Source of the DNA: a bacterium
Lineage (GTDB): Bacteria; UBA9089; CG2-30-40-21; SBAY01
Direction: 5' to 3'
Length of the DNA: 23,651 nucleotides
Assembly: GCA_040757115.1 (NCBI GenBank)
Contig: JBFLYA010000040.1
Location: 1-23,651, forward strand
Of the stretch, positions 6,913 through 14,425 are shown in pieces. Numbering within the stretch: the first letter of the stretch is position 1; the number at the start of each line of letters is the position of its first letter. The position numbers and the translations under genes are program-made. The notes beneath the pieces were generated by a model that was not told where the DNA came from, searched no databases, and was given only the letters and a program-made list of their open reading frames with translations.

Positions 6913-7029
6913 GATTCTCCTGAAAATAGGTTATGGGACGCAGATTTTCGCAGATGAACAGGATTAAAATTAATTTTTTATTATTGTATTTCTATAGTTA
7001 TTTCCTTAGAGTCTCTTGATGTTTTTATA
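6913..7029. repeat. Dispersed repeat, inverted copy of 1-112
   Basis: Near-identical reverse complement of 1-97 (at 6933-7029), with weaker similarity to 6913. The gene-free stretch 6872-7135 also holds further ATCTGCG-type and CTCTGTGTCCATCTGCG-type words at about 7055-7130. No gene is seen between the end of the STAND gene and ispF. Confidence 0.9.
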
Positions 7030-7135
7030 GTGCCTTAGTAGTTTTTCTTTAAAATCTTGTAAATCCTGTAAATCTGCGTCCCATTAATTTTCATCGTCCT
7101 CTGTGTCCATCTGCGAAGAAAAATCTTGCCTCCCA

Positions 7136-10100
7136 TTACCCTTTTTCTATCTTAAACAAGCTCAGGGTGCCGTTCTGGTTGGCGGTGAGGATTAGGAGAT
7201 TGCCACTTTTATCCTCAGTGAGGCTTATACCCATCGGTATCCATAAAAGATGGATACACTGAATCTCTTTGCCGCTGGCTACATCCCATAGCCTGAGGGT
7301 ATTATCACTTGATGCCGAGAGGACGCTTTTGCCATCTATAGAGAAGGCACAACTCAACACCGCATCCGTATGTCCTGAGAACTGCCGCATCTCTTTGCCG
7401 CTGGCTACATTCCATAGCCTGAGGGTCCTATCCCTTGATGCCGAGAGGATGCTTTTGCCGTCGCCAGAGAAGGCACAACTCAACACCTCAGCCCTATGTC
7501 CTGAGAACTGCTGTATCTCTTTGCCGCTGGCTACATCCCATAGCCTGAGGGTCCTATCCCTTGATGCCGAGAGGATGCTTTTACCATCCGGAGAGAAGGC
7601 ACAACTTAACACCGCATCCGTATGTCCTGAGAACTGGCGCATCTCTTTGCCGCTGGCTACATCCCATAGCCTGAGGGTATTATCCCTTGATGCCGAGAGG
7701 ATGCTTTTGGCGTCGTTAGAGAAAGCACAACTCCACACATCATCCGTATGTCCTGAGAACTGGCGCATCTCTTTGCCGCTGGCTACATCCCATAGCCTGA
7801 GGGTGCTATCACTTGATGAAGAGAGGATGCTTTTGCCGTCATCAGAGAAGGCACAACTCAACACCCCAGCCGTATGTCCTGAGAACTGCCTCATCTCTTT
7901 ACCACTGGCTACATCCCATAGCCTGAGGGTCTTATCCCTTGATGCCGAGAGGATGCTTTTGCCGTCGCCAGAGAAGGCACAACTAAACACCACATCCGTA
8001 TGTCCTGAGAACTGCCTCATCTCTTTACCACTGGCTACATCCCATAGCCTGAGGGTTCTATCACTTGATGCCGAAAGGATACTTTTGCCATCGCCAGAGA
8101 AGGCACAACTCAACACATCATCCGTATGTCCTGAGAACTGGCGCATCTCTTTGCCTCTGGCTACATCCCATAGCCTGAGGGTTCTATCCCTTGATGCCGA
8201 AAGGATACTTTTGCCATCGCCAGAGAAGGCACAACTCAACACATCATCCGTATGTCCTAAGAACTTCCGCATCTCTTTGCCTCTGGCTACATCCCATAGC
8301 CTGAGGGTCTTATCACTTGATGCCGAGAGGATGCTTTTGCCATCGCCAGAGAAGGCACAACTCAACACCGCAGCCGTATGTCCTGAGAACTGGCGCATCT
8401 CTTTGCCTCTGGCTACATCCCATAGCCTGAGGGTTCTATCCCTTGATGCCGAGAGGATGCTTTTGCCGTCGCCAGAGAAGGCACAACTCAACACCGCATC
8501 CGTATGTCCTGAGAACTTCCGCAGCTCTTTGCCGCTGGCTACATCCCATAGCCTGAGGGTTCTATCCCTTGATGCCGAGAGGATGCTTTTGCCGTCGCCA
8601 GAGAAGGCACAACTCAACACCGCATCCGTATGTCCTGAGAACTTCCGCAGCTCTTTGCCGCTGGCTACATCCCATAGCCTGAGGGTTCTATCCCTTGATG
8701 CCGAGAGGATGCTTTTGCCGTCGCCAGAGAAGGCACAACTCAACACCGCATCCGTATGTCCTGAGAACTTCCGCAGCTCTTTGCCGCTGGCTACATCCCA
8801 TAGCCTGAGGGTCTTATCACTTGATGCCGAGAGGATGCTTTTGCCGTCCGGGGAGAAGACACAACCCGTCACCACATTATCATGTTTCAGGTTAGGTGAG
8901 CCAAAGAAACCTTGAAGGGACTTACCTACATTCGTTGAGTAATATCCAAAGTTTTTGTCCTCAGGATGGTATCCTTGGGTATCAAGACAAAGGACATTAG
9001 AATAGAAGAGAGAAGACTCATCCCGCCATTTCCTTTGCCAGGCATCAATCATCTCCTTTTGGACTATCTTCTCTAATAAGTTCATTCGTAGATTGAGCAA
9101 TTCAGAGGAGGTATCAAAGAAATTTTTAGCCGGGATGTAGGTTTCCAGCAATGTATTTCTGGATAGCCTGGATGAGCCATCAAAATGCCTTAAGGCATCA
9201 TTTAATACCCCTTTATCTTCACTCATAAGGACATCACTCATGGTTTTATATACCCATTCAGGTCTTTTCTTGCTTATCTCTTTTTCTTTTTCTTTTTGCG
9301 GTTTTATAGTTTGAAGTTTTTCCAGCTCCTCTTTCTCTATCCTTTCCATGCCGCATAAACAGCGGTATAAAAGTGAGGTATGGGCTAAATCCTTACCGTT
9401 TTTAAGCCCTGCAATGATACTATATCCTATCTCCCTATCCTTTTCAGAGGCAATAGAGAGGGTCTCAAGTCGATGGTCGATGTCTATCCGAGCAACCCCT
9501 TTAATGTCTATCCCTTTATTTATTGTTATCCATCTGGCGGCGAGAAATTCCATTACTGTAGAATGGAGGAAGGTTAACTCTTCATAGCCTGAAGGGATGA
9601 GGAGTTGGGTATTAATGAGTTCCGTAATCCAGTCATCTGCATCTTTCACCTCACTTTTCTCAATCTCGGCTTTGATAGTAGTCCGGTTGATGTCTCTACG
9701 AGGGGAGCCGCTTACCGATTCATAGAGGCATTGGTAGGATAGAGAAGAGAGGCAATCATATTGTTTTGCCGCCTCAGGTTTTTTTAACAGTGAATCTGGC
9801 TTTTTGGCTTCAATGAAGAATTCCCTTATCCTCTCAGGATATTCAAATTCCCTAAATTTTATTCTCTCCCATATTCGTAAGAGGAAGAACTTAACGAGGA
9901 TATCGAACATTACATATCTTCTTTCAATTTTCTCAAAAAACTGATAATATATCATCAGCAGGATAGCGGTAAGTGGTGTGCCGGCAATTCTTTTTACCAC
10001 CTCTTCCCTCCAGACAACCTCATCAAATCTTTTATAAAGTTCTGTCTCTTCACCATAAAAGCCTTTAACTAATTGCCGTAGTTGTTCTGTATCAAGTGAG

Positions 10101-11863
10101 GCAACCGTAAATATGGGGATATCATCGGTGTGGTAAACATCCTCAATCTTTCTTGAGGTAAGGAAGAGTTTATTTTTGTCCTGCTCTTTAATTTCTTTCA
10201 TCAGGTTTTTTATTATATCCATTATTATCTTGCGGTTTTCTAATGATGCTTCATCAAACCCATCCACATATAGGGCTAATGAATTATTTTCCCATTTTTG
10301 TAGGGCTTCATTTGTTGCTGTTTGCAAGGCAACTTCTTCATCTACAGTCAAGGTTTCCGGCTCTCTTTTAGGGAATAGGAAGCCAGAGAGGAGGTATGCT
10401 ATGGCAGAAGACCGCTCATATCTTGCCGATTCAGGTTTATGACCCATCCTTTCACACCATTTGCCAAAGTCTGGCAGTTCCCTGCAGGGCACAAAGATAG
10501 GTGTCTTTTCATCCTTGAAGGTAGAATGGGTAAAATAATGCAGGATAGTGGTCTTGCCTGCACCGGGAATGCCATAGATAAATCCTTTGTTAAATGTTTC
10601 AAATACCTCTTTGGCGGTATATGAGGTCTTTTCCTTTTCCTTCTCTTCCTCATATTTTCCCTTTACCTCTATACTCAATCCTCTGGGTAGGAAACCAGCT
10701 CTTTTGGACACACCTGTTTTTTGAGTAAGGGTTATATCTATGTTAAGATTGATAAAGTTTTGCTCAATGTCAATAGAGGGATACAATCCTGCCAGCACCG
10801 GGATAGTTTTTGATTTATCTTTAAGGGCTTGTAGTTTTGCCTCAAAGTCAGATAGCCTTGCTTCCTGTGGCAGGAAGAGGCGATGGAGGAAGACTTTTTG
10901 GGTTTGGGTAAATCCTTTTAGATGGAACTCGCCTAAGGGGACGGAACTGATATTATTTGGTTTAAGCTGGGCTTGTAATCCCTGAAATAAGGCATCGGTA
11001 ACGATTAATTCATCCTGCATTGCCTCTTTCTCTATTCTAAATGTTCGTATAGCCTCAGAGCCGGTTAAATCTATCTTCTTGCCTTTTTCATCAAGCCAAA
11101 ATTGGCAATAACCCAGATGTGCAATCATCCGCAATAGAACCTTGAAGCCAAACTTATCTTTTATCTGCCGCTCCCGAAACAAGGCAAGCATCACCTGGGT
11201 AAGTTCCTGCGTCTTATTTGAGTCGCCAAAAAACAGCACCCCATCACCGATAGACCTTATCCATTCAAAGCCATAATCTTCAACAACTTCTTTGGATTTC
11301 TGGTAATAGTAATCAAGGAATTGTTGGGTGTAGGAATGACCCAGTCTTTCAGATTGAGGAGTGAAATTGACAATATCTATGAGGCAGAGGATACCACATC
11401 CCTGTGCGGTATTAATCTTAAAATCAAAACTACCGCCTGTGCGTCTTGAGAATAAATCCGGTGCCTCTCTGGCAATCCGAACAAAGCCTGTATCCTGAAC
11501 CCAGAAGATAAAGTTATGGTTATACTCTGCTAACACATCCCGTGAGAGATTCAGGTTGCTTAGTGCGTCGGTCGGAGCATCATCCCAGCCGTAGAAAGAG
11601 ACTACCGCAGGCGGGTCAGTAGGTAGCTTGTTGTCTCTAAGTAGCTGTAATGGGTCTGGGTTATCTGAGGTGATGTAGAACTCGTGGAATGACAAGAAGG
11701 GTAATTTTTGGTTGTGTCTCTCTTCTTTAATTCTCTCAATGATTCGCTTTGGGACTTCTTCCTGATTATAGACAGCGAGGACAAACTTACAGGTTTTAGC
11801 AACATCTATAAGAGTATAGAGCCTATTAAATTCTTCTTCAAATTGACTAATCTTTCCGTTCAT
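7136..11863 (-). CDS. STAND protein: cyclase-like domain, NACHT NTPase, 14 WD40 blades
   Basis: A 1575-residue multidomain protein. Residues 1-150 form an N-terminal domain ending in REAPDLFSRRTGGSFDF, resembling a domain I recall from other large STAND/TPR proteins. Residues about 156-330 are a class III nucleotide cyclase-like domain: metal Asp163 in LIDIVNFT, Asp207 in SIGDG, and a closing LGEFHLKGF motif; the usual catalytic Asn of the VNxAxR motif is not evident (AIRTFR). Residues about 425-640 are a NACHT NTPase: Walker A GIPGAGKTT (431-439), Walker B LYVDGFDEA (531-539), LTSR (568-571). A helical region contains a FLHSTVMEFLAARW motif. Residues about 990-1575 are 13 near-identical 42-residue WD40 blades plus one degenerate blade. 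The ATG has AAGGA 6 nt upstream. STAND proteins are ligand-triggered switches, often in phage defence; here the WD40 array would sense and the cyclase domain would signal (inference). Confidence 0.9.
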   Translation of the reverse strand: MNGKISQFEEEFNRLYTLIDVAKTCKFVLAVYNQEEVPKRIIERIKEERHNQKLPFLSFHEFYITSDNPDPLQLLRDNKLPTDPPAVVSFYGWDDAPTDALSNLNLSRDVLAEYNHNFIFWVQDTGFVRIAREAPDLFSRRTGGSFDFKINTAQGCGILCLIDIVNFTPQSERLGHSYTQQFLDYYYQKSKEVVEDYGFEWIRSIGDGVLFFGDSNKTQELTQVMLALFRERQIKDKFGFKVLLRMIAHLGYCQFWLDEKGKKIDLTGSEAIRTFRIEKEAMQDELIVTDALFQGLQAQLKPNNISSVPLGEFHLKGFTQTQKVFLHRLFLPQEARLSDFEAKLQALKDKSKTIPVLAGLYPSIDIEQNFINLNIDITLTQKTGVSKRAGFLPRGLSIEVKGKYEEEKEKEKTSYTAKEVFETFNKGFIYGIPGAGKTTILHYFTHSTFKDEKTPIFVPCRELPDFGKWCERMGHKPESARYERSSAIAYLLSGFLFPKREPETLTVDEEVALQTATNEALQKWENNSLALYVDGFDEASLENRKIIMDIIKNLMKEIKEQDKNKLFLTSRKIEDVYHTDDIPIFTVASLDTEQLRQLVKGFYGEETELYKRFDEVVWREEVVKRIAGTPLTAILLMIYYQFFEKIERRYVMFDILVKFFLLRIWERIKFREFEYPERIREFFIEAKKPDSLLKKPEAAKQYDCLSSLSYQCLYESVSGSPRRDINRTTIKAEIEKSEVKDADDWITELINTQLLIPSGYEELTFLHSTVMEFLAARWITINKGIDIKGVARIDIDHRLETLSIASEKDREIGYSIIAGLKNGKDLAHTSLLYRCLCGMERIEKEELEKLQTIKPQKEKEKEISKKRPEWVYKTMSDVLMSEDKGVLNDALRHFDGSSRLSRNTLLETYIPAKNFFDTSSELLNLRMNLLEKIVQKEMIDAWQRKWRDESSLFYSNVLCLDTQGYHPEDKNFGYYSTNVGKSLQGFFGSPNLKHDNVVTGCVFSPDGKSILSASSDKTLRLWDVASGKELRKFSGHTDAVLSCAFSGDGKSILSASRDRTLRLWDVASGKELRKFSGHTDAVLSCAFSGDGKSILSASRDRTLRLWDVASGKELRKFSGHTDAVLSCAFSGDGKSILSASRDRTLRLWDVARGKEMRQFSGHTAAVLSCAFSGDGKSILSASSDKTLRLWDVARGKEMRKFLGHTDDVLSCAFSGDGKSILSASRDRTLRLWDVARGKEMRQFSGHTDDVLSCAFSGDGKSILSASSDRTLRLWDVASGKEMRQFSGHTDVVFSCAFSGDGKSILSASRDKTLRLWDVASGKEMRQFSGHTAGVLSCAFSDDGKSILSSSSDSTLRLWDVASGKEMRQFSGHTDDVWSCAFSNDAKSILSASRDNTLRLWDVASGKEMRQFSGHTDAVLSCAFSPDGKSILSASRDRTLRLWDVASGKEIQQFSGHRAEVLSCAFSGDGKSILSASRDRTLRLWNVASGKEMRQFSGHTDAVLSCAFSIDGKSVLSASSDNTLRLWDVASGKEIQCIHLLWIPMGISLTEDKSGNLLILTANQNGTLSLFKIEKG
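7266..8890 (-). repeat. 126-bp tandem repeats encoding WD40 blades
   Basis: Thirteen units with a period of exactly 126 bp (42 codons) lie in frame inside the STAND gene. Successive units at about 8503-8628 and 8629-8754 look identical base for base. The others differ at few codons, mainly after GHT, at the residue after SAS, before TLRLW and in the K-E-[LMI]-[RQ]-[KQ] segment. High identity makes the array prone to unit gain, loss and gene conversion. Confidence 0.93.
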
Positions 11864-12015
11864 AAAATGTCCTTAACGATGGGGTGCACATCAATCCATA
11901 AATCATCGTTACGATATTCTAATAGAGCCAGGTTATGGAGTAGTTCGCGGACAACAGGTTCATTTGTTCCCTGTTTCTTCTCACCTTTATGAACCCTCCT
12001 TCTGGCTAAAATTAA
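11860..12015 (-). pseudogene. Small ORF coupled to the STAND gene, start unclear
   Basis: An open frame ends in TGA overlapping the STAND start codon (ATGA), the classic arrangement for translational coupling. It reads EPVVRELLHNLALLEYRNDD followed by LWIDVHPIVKDIL, which looks like a real folded segment: a helix, then a winged-helix-like HPIV motif of the kind seen in STAND-associated proteins. The frame has no ATG, GTG or TTG start. A strong promoter and an AAGGAGGG site lie directly upstream, and the GTG at 11982-11984 that suits this site is in another frame, giving only a 21-residue peptide. Either a frameshift has broken a small gene, or the GTG frame is a leader peptide. I favour a frameshifted small gene. 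Confidence 0.4.
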
Positions 12016-12043
12016 CTATATCACAATATTCATCTATTGTCAA
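12015..12043 (-). promoter_or_regulatory. Strong sigma70-type promoter of the STAND gene
   Basis: On the minus strand: TTGACA (12038-12043), a 17-nt spacer and TATAGT (12015-12020). The predicted transcript starts near 12008 and reaches an AAGGAGGG site, the small coupled ORF and the STAND gene. This suggests the STAND gene has its own transcription independent of ispD. Confidence 0.75.
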
Positions 12044-12108
12044 TAAACTTTGTGCGACCTTCGACAAGCTCAGGGTCACATAGTAAGCCTGCCAAGCCAT
12101 TTTTTTAA

Positions 12109-12570
12109 CCTGTGCAATCAATAATTCACCACGGAGACACAGAGGCACAGAGAAAAATTAACAGACAAGTCTCTTGAGGCCGTCTTTTAAAACAGGCACA
12201 TTAAAATTCATAATAAGACCAATTTTAATCCCGGACAATCGTAAATAAGTCAACAGTTGTGCAGTATGAATTGGTAGTATGTCCTCGACTACTTTAATCT
12301 CAAGAATAACCTTTTCTTCGACTACAATATCAATTCGATACCCACAGTCAAGTTTGATTCCTTTGTATTCAAGAGGAAGAGGTCTTTGCCGTTCAAATTT
12401 CAAACCACTTAAATGAAGCTCGTGACAAAGGCATTCTTCATAAGCTGATTCCAATAGACCAGGCCCCAAATACCGATGAACTTCTATTGCCGCTCCAATT
12501 ATTTGCTCTGTAAGTTCTTTTTCTAAAATCATTACTCCGTGCCTCCGTGTCTCTGTGGTGATTGCACAGG
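12109..12570. mobile_element. GxxExxY cassette with terminal inverted repeats
   Basis: The ends are perfect inverted copies: CCTGTGCAATCA (12109-12120) and TGATTGCACAGG (12559-12570). Just inside them, CACCACGGAGACACAGAGGC at 12127-12146 faces the inverted GCCTCCGTGTCTCTGTGGTG at 12541-12560 (two mismatches). The only gene inside is the GxxExxY gene. The cassette lies at the 3' end of ispD: the last 12 ispD codons and its stop are read from the terminal repeat, and the GGAGGCACGGAG motif of the repeat serves as ribosome binding site for the GxxExxY gene. I see no clear target duplication. Confidence 0.75.
12158..12532 (-). CDS. GxxExxY protein (PD-(D/E)XK-like)
   Basis: This 124-residue protein has the family-defining motif Gly25-x-x-Glu28-x-x-Tyr31 in [14 protein letters not shown]. 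It also carries a PD-(D/E)XK-type nuclease signature: Asp68 in [11 protein letters not shown] and Glu78-x-Lys80 in ILEIKVVE, then [18 protein letters not shown] and a C-terminal [15 protein letters not shown]. It is full length for the family. The ATG overlaps the ispD stop (TAATG). No biochemical role is established to my knowledge; a nuclease activity is inferred from the motif. Both sides of the gene are inverted repeats, and a decayed relative at 17220-17333 has the same setting, which suggests a link between the protein and the repeats. Confidence 0.92.
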   Translation of the reverse strand: MILEKELTEQIIGAAIEVHRYLGPGLLESAYEECLCHELHLSGLKFERQRPLPLEYKGIKLDCGYRIDIVVEEKVILEIKVVEDILPIHTAQLLTYLRLSGIKIGLIMNFNVPVLKDGLKRLVC

Positions 12571-13281
12571 TCGAATCCCTTTATTTCCCCTTATTTTTCT
12601 ATCCTTTAATATTGCCTTTGCGACTAATAGGTCATAAGGTACGGTAATTTTGATGTTCTCATAGTCTCCTTTTACCCATTTTACCTTCCCGCCCAATCGT
12701 CTAATTAATAAGGCATCATCTGTGGCATAAAAATTATCCTGATATGCCTTTTCGTAAGCATCTCTGATTAAATCATATTTAAAGACCTGTGGTGTTTGAA
12801 TCATCACTAAACTATCTCTATCCCAGGTTTCTTCAATCCACTCACCACCATTTATTGATTTAATCGTATCTACTGGCGTAACACCAGGTATCGCTCCGCC
12901 TGTCTGTCTTGCCTCAGCAATAGTTTCATCTATTAACCGCTGGGTAATAAATGGTCTGGCTCCATCATGAATAAGAACTAATTCTGTCTCAGGAAGAACT
13001 TTTCTTAATCCATTATAGACCGAATCCTGTCGCTGTTCCCCGCCCGGGATAACCTCAGTTACCTTTATAAACCTATATTTTTCTACAATCTCTCGCTGAG
13101 TATAGGCAATATCATCTTGTGGAACAACGAGTATAATGTAATCAATAGACATTGATTCAGATAAAATTTTTAAAGGATAGTAAATCAATGGATGATTGTT
13201 AATCATAATAAATGATTTAGGTATTTGGCTACTCATTCTTTCGCCTTTACCTGCGGCAACCAGGATAGCACAAATCTTCAT
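12532..13281 (-). CDS. ispD: 2-C-methyl-D-erythritol 4-phosphate cytidylyltransferase
   Basis: This 249-residue enzyme joins CTP to MEP in the non-mevalonate isoprenoid pathway. The N-terminal nucleotide-binding motif is [19 protein letters not shown] (residues 6-24; Lys22 in PK). Further landmarks are the [10 protein letters not shown] block, GVTPVDTIK, and the TDDALLIRR segment. The C-terminus ([12 protein letters not shown]) is not IspD-like: it is translated from the terminal repeat of the adjoining GxxExxY cassette, so the native stop has been lost or displaced. The start has AAGGAGA about 5 nt before the ATG, preceded by a GGTAAC-type repeat. Confidence 0.96.
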   Translation of the reverse strand: MKICAILVAAGKGERMSSQIPKSFIMINNHPLIYYPLKILSESMSIDYIILVVPQDDIAYTQREIVEKYRFIKVTEVIPGGEQRQDSVYNGLRKVLPETELVLIHDGARPFITQRLIDETIAEARQTGGAIPGVTPVDTIKSINGGEWIEETWDRDSLVMIQTPQVFKYDLIRDAYEKAYQDNFYATDDALLIRRLGGKVKWVKGDYENIKITVPYDLLVAKAILKDRKIRGNKGIRPVQSPQRHGGTE

Positions 13282-13299
13282 TATCTTCTCCTTTTATTT

Positions 13300-13327
13300 G
13301 GTAATTGGTAACTGGTAATTGGTAACC
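13300..13327. repeat. GGTAAC-type repeat before the ispD RBS
   Basis: Read on the minus strand, CCAGTTACCAATTACCAAA is followed by four bases and AGGAG, exactly as before the Lrp/AsnC gene. It covers the 5' leader of ispD. Confidence 0.75.
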
Positions 13328-13341
13328 TGGTTAAATATCGC

Positions 13342-13558
13342 AAAAATTCGGTGGTGTCTGAAAATAACTCTAATAGTGAAATCTATGCAGATTTGGTGTC
13401 CAAAAGGGGATAAGGAGATAAAAGGAGATATGGAGATTATTCATTGTAATTTGCAAAATTTTAGAATGAATTTATCTCCTAATCTCCATAATCCCCATAT
13501 CTCCTTTTCTTACACTATTTCAACCTTTATGCTATATTAAGACACCACCAAAAATTCG
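13342..13558. mobile_element. MITE-like element with perfect 8-9 bp target duplication
   Basis: Inverted ends GGTGGTGTCT (13350-13359) and AGACACCACC (13540-13549) enclose about 200 bp. Both sides carry AAAAATTC(G), at 13342-13350 and 13550-13558, a perfect direct duplication of 8-9 bp. The inner arms are wobbling tandem motifs: GGGGATAAGGAGATAAAAGG on the left and ATCTCCATAATCCCCATATC on the right. Subterminal AATAGTGAAA and TACACTATTTC also pair. No gene is credible inside. Confidence 0.85.
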
Positions 13559-13686
13559 ATAAATTTGTCGATTTTATCGAAATCTCTTTATCAACCATTT
13601 TTCAAAAACCGGGTCAGCTATTTTGTATATTCCTCTTGTTATAACTGTTTTAAAGTAAATCCCATTAGTTTAGCACCTGTTTACTG

Positions 13687-13864
13687 TAATAAGTCAGTTA
13701 TTTGGGGGAATGAAAATAGTAGGCAAGTAGGTAGTAGGGAAGTAGGAAAGGGATAAAGGATGTGCACGGTATTCCTCTTCTGGGGACAATGTCTCCCCCT
13801 TTCCTACTCTCCTACTCTCCTACTTCCTACTTTCAGGAGAATCCCCCATTTCACTGACCCATTA
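13687..13864. mobile_element. MITE-like element, sister copy of 1226-1430
   Basis: The left end is TAATAAGTCAGTTATTTGGG; the reverse complement of the right end is TAATGGGTCAGTGAAATGGG. It shares the AAATAGTAGGCAAGTAGGTA block, the GGGATAAAGGATGTGCAC centre and the CTACTTCCTACTTTCAGGAG right arm with 1226-1430, but lacks the 24-bp inner insert of that copy. The flanks read TGTTTACTG (left) and TGTTTACCG (right, one base further out), a possible 9-bp duplication with one mismatch. The remaining stretch 13559-13686 shows nothing I can identify. Confidence 0.75.
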
Positions 13865-13890
13865 TTGTTTACCGTAGTTAAATATCGTAA

Positions 13891-14310
13891 TTAAATATCA
13901 AATATAACCTGCGTTCTAAAATATCCTTCTTTTTCTTCTATTTTTAATTGATGGTAGGTTACGGTTTTAATTTCCCGCAATAGTTCATGTCGATTTGGGT
14001 CATATAGTTCTCCAGATGCCTTTGCTTTAAGAGAAGTAGTCCCAATTTCCTTGATACTAAATTTCTTAAGTATTAAATTCCCGACAGTATGATTATACAA
14101 CAATTCGCTTAAAAAGGCAACTAAAATTTCCTCAAGGTCATTTCCTGAAACCTTAATGTCCACAGTTTTTGTGGGATTAACTTGATTTAAGTCCACAACT
14201 AAGATGCTAAACATTCCGTAGGCAGTATTCGCAAAGGCTTGTTTAAGTGTTTTTCCGTAGCCAATGATGCCAATATCTGCGGTATGTTCAAAGATGTCAA
14301 ATCGTTTCAT
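13891..14310 (-). CDS. Archease family protein
   Basis: This 139-residue protein matches archease: an N-terminal FEHTADIGI motif with Asp12, a LVAFLSELLYNHTVG-like helix, a YDPNRHELLREIKTVTYHQL core, and a C-terminal hydrophobic segment ending in FDI with a conserved Asp138. Archease activates the RNA ligase RtcB by promoting guanylylation and metal binding. rtcB is not in this window. The ATG follows GGAAAGAG, and a TTGACA/TATTCT promoter lies upstream. It is divergent from the solute-binding protein gene. Confidence 0.93.
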   Translation of the reverse strand: MKRFDIFEHTADIGIIGYGKTLKQAFANTAYGMFSILVVDLNQVNPTKTVDIKVSGNDLEEILVAFLSELLYNHTVGNLILKKFSIKEIGTTSLKAKASGELYDPNRHELLREIKTVTYHQLKIEEKEGYFRTQVIFDI

Positions 14311-14331
14311 TCTCTTTCCTCTATCAATTAA

Positions 14332-14360
14332 AGAATACTATTTTAATTGAGATTTGTCAA
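14332..14360 (-). promoter_or_regulatory. Promoter of the archease gene
   Basis: Minus strand TTGACA (14355-14360), 17-nt spacer, TATTCT (14332-14337), about 20 nt before the ATG, leaving room for the GGAAAGAG ribosome binding site. Confidence 0.65.
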
Positions 14361-14390
14361 TATTTTTTTAAGAACCCCTCCAAAAAAAAC

Positions 14391-14418
14391 TTGACATAAA
14401 AGATTAAGTTGGTATAAT
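14391..14418 (+). promoter_or_regulatory. Promoter predicting a leaderless mRNA
   Basis: TTGACA (14391-14396), 16-nt spacer, TATAAT (14413-14418). Only 7 nt separate the -10 box from the ATG at 14426, so transcription should start at or next to the start codon. There is no ribosome binding site, which agrees with a leaderless transcript. Confidence 0.7.
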
Positions 14419-14425
14419 ATATAAT

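Noticed and set aside
7266-8890. CRISPR-like regular repetition
   Set aside because: The period is 126 bp with no short repeat/spacer alternation, and the sense strand encodes WD40 blades in frame.
7266-8890. Diversity-generating retroelement target
   Set aside because: No reverse transcriptase, template repeat or adenine-biased substitution pattern is visible; blade differences are ordinary one- or two-base changes.
7269-8915. A 548-codon open frame on the plus strand opposite the WD40 array
   Set aside because: It is the antisense shadow of a 126-bp in-frame repeat: one stop-free unit repeated keeps the opposite strand open. It has no ribosome binding site and no protein-like domain.
12555-12590. 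tRNA-like GGTCGAATCCC word
   Set aside because: No cloverleaf can be built around it; it is ispD coding sequence plus the terminal repeat.
13319-13756. Two open frames of 63-73 codons between ispD and the archease gene
   Set aside because: They lie within or across palindromic elements, lack ribosome binding sites and have no recognisable protein features.
13891-14310. RtcB RNA-repair operon suggested by archease
   Set aside because: No rtcB, RNA cyclase or prfH-like gene occurs in the window, so no operon claim can be made.
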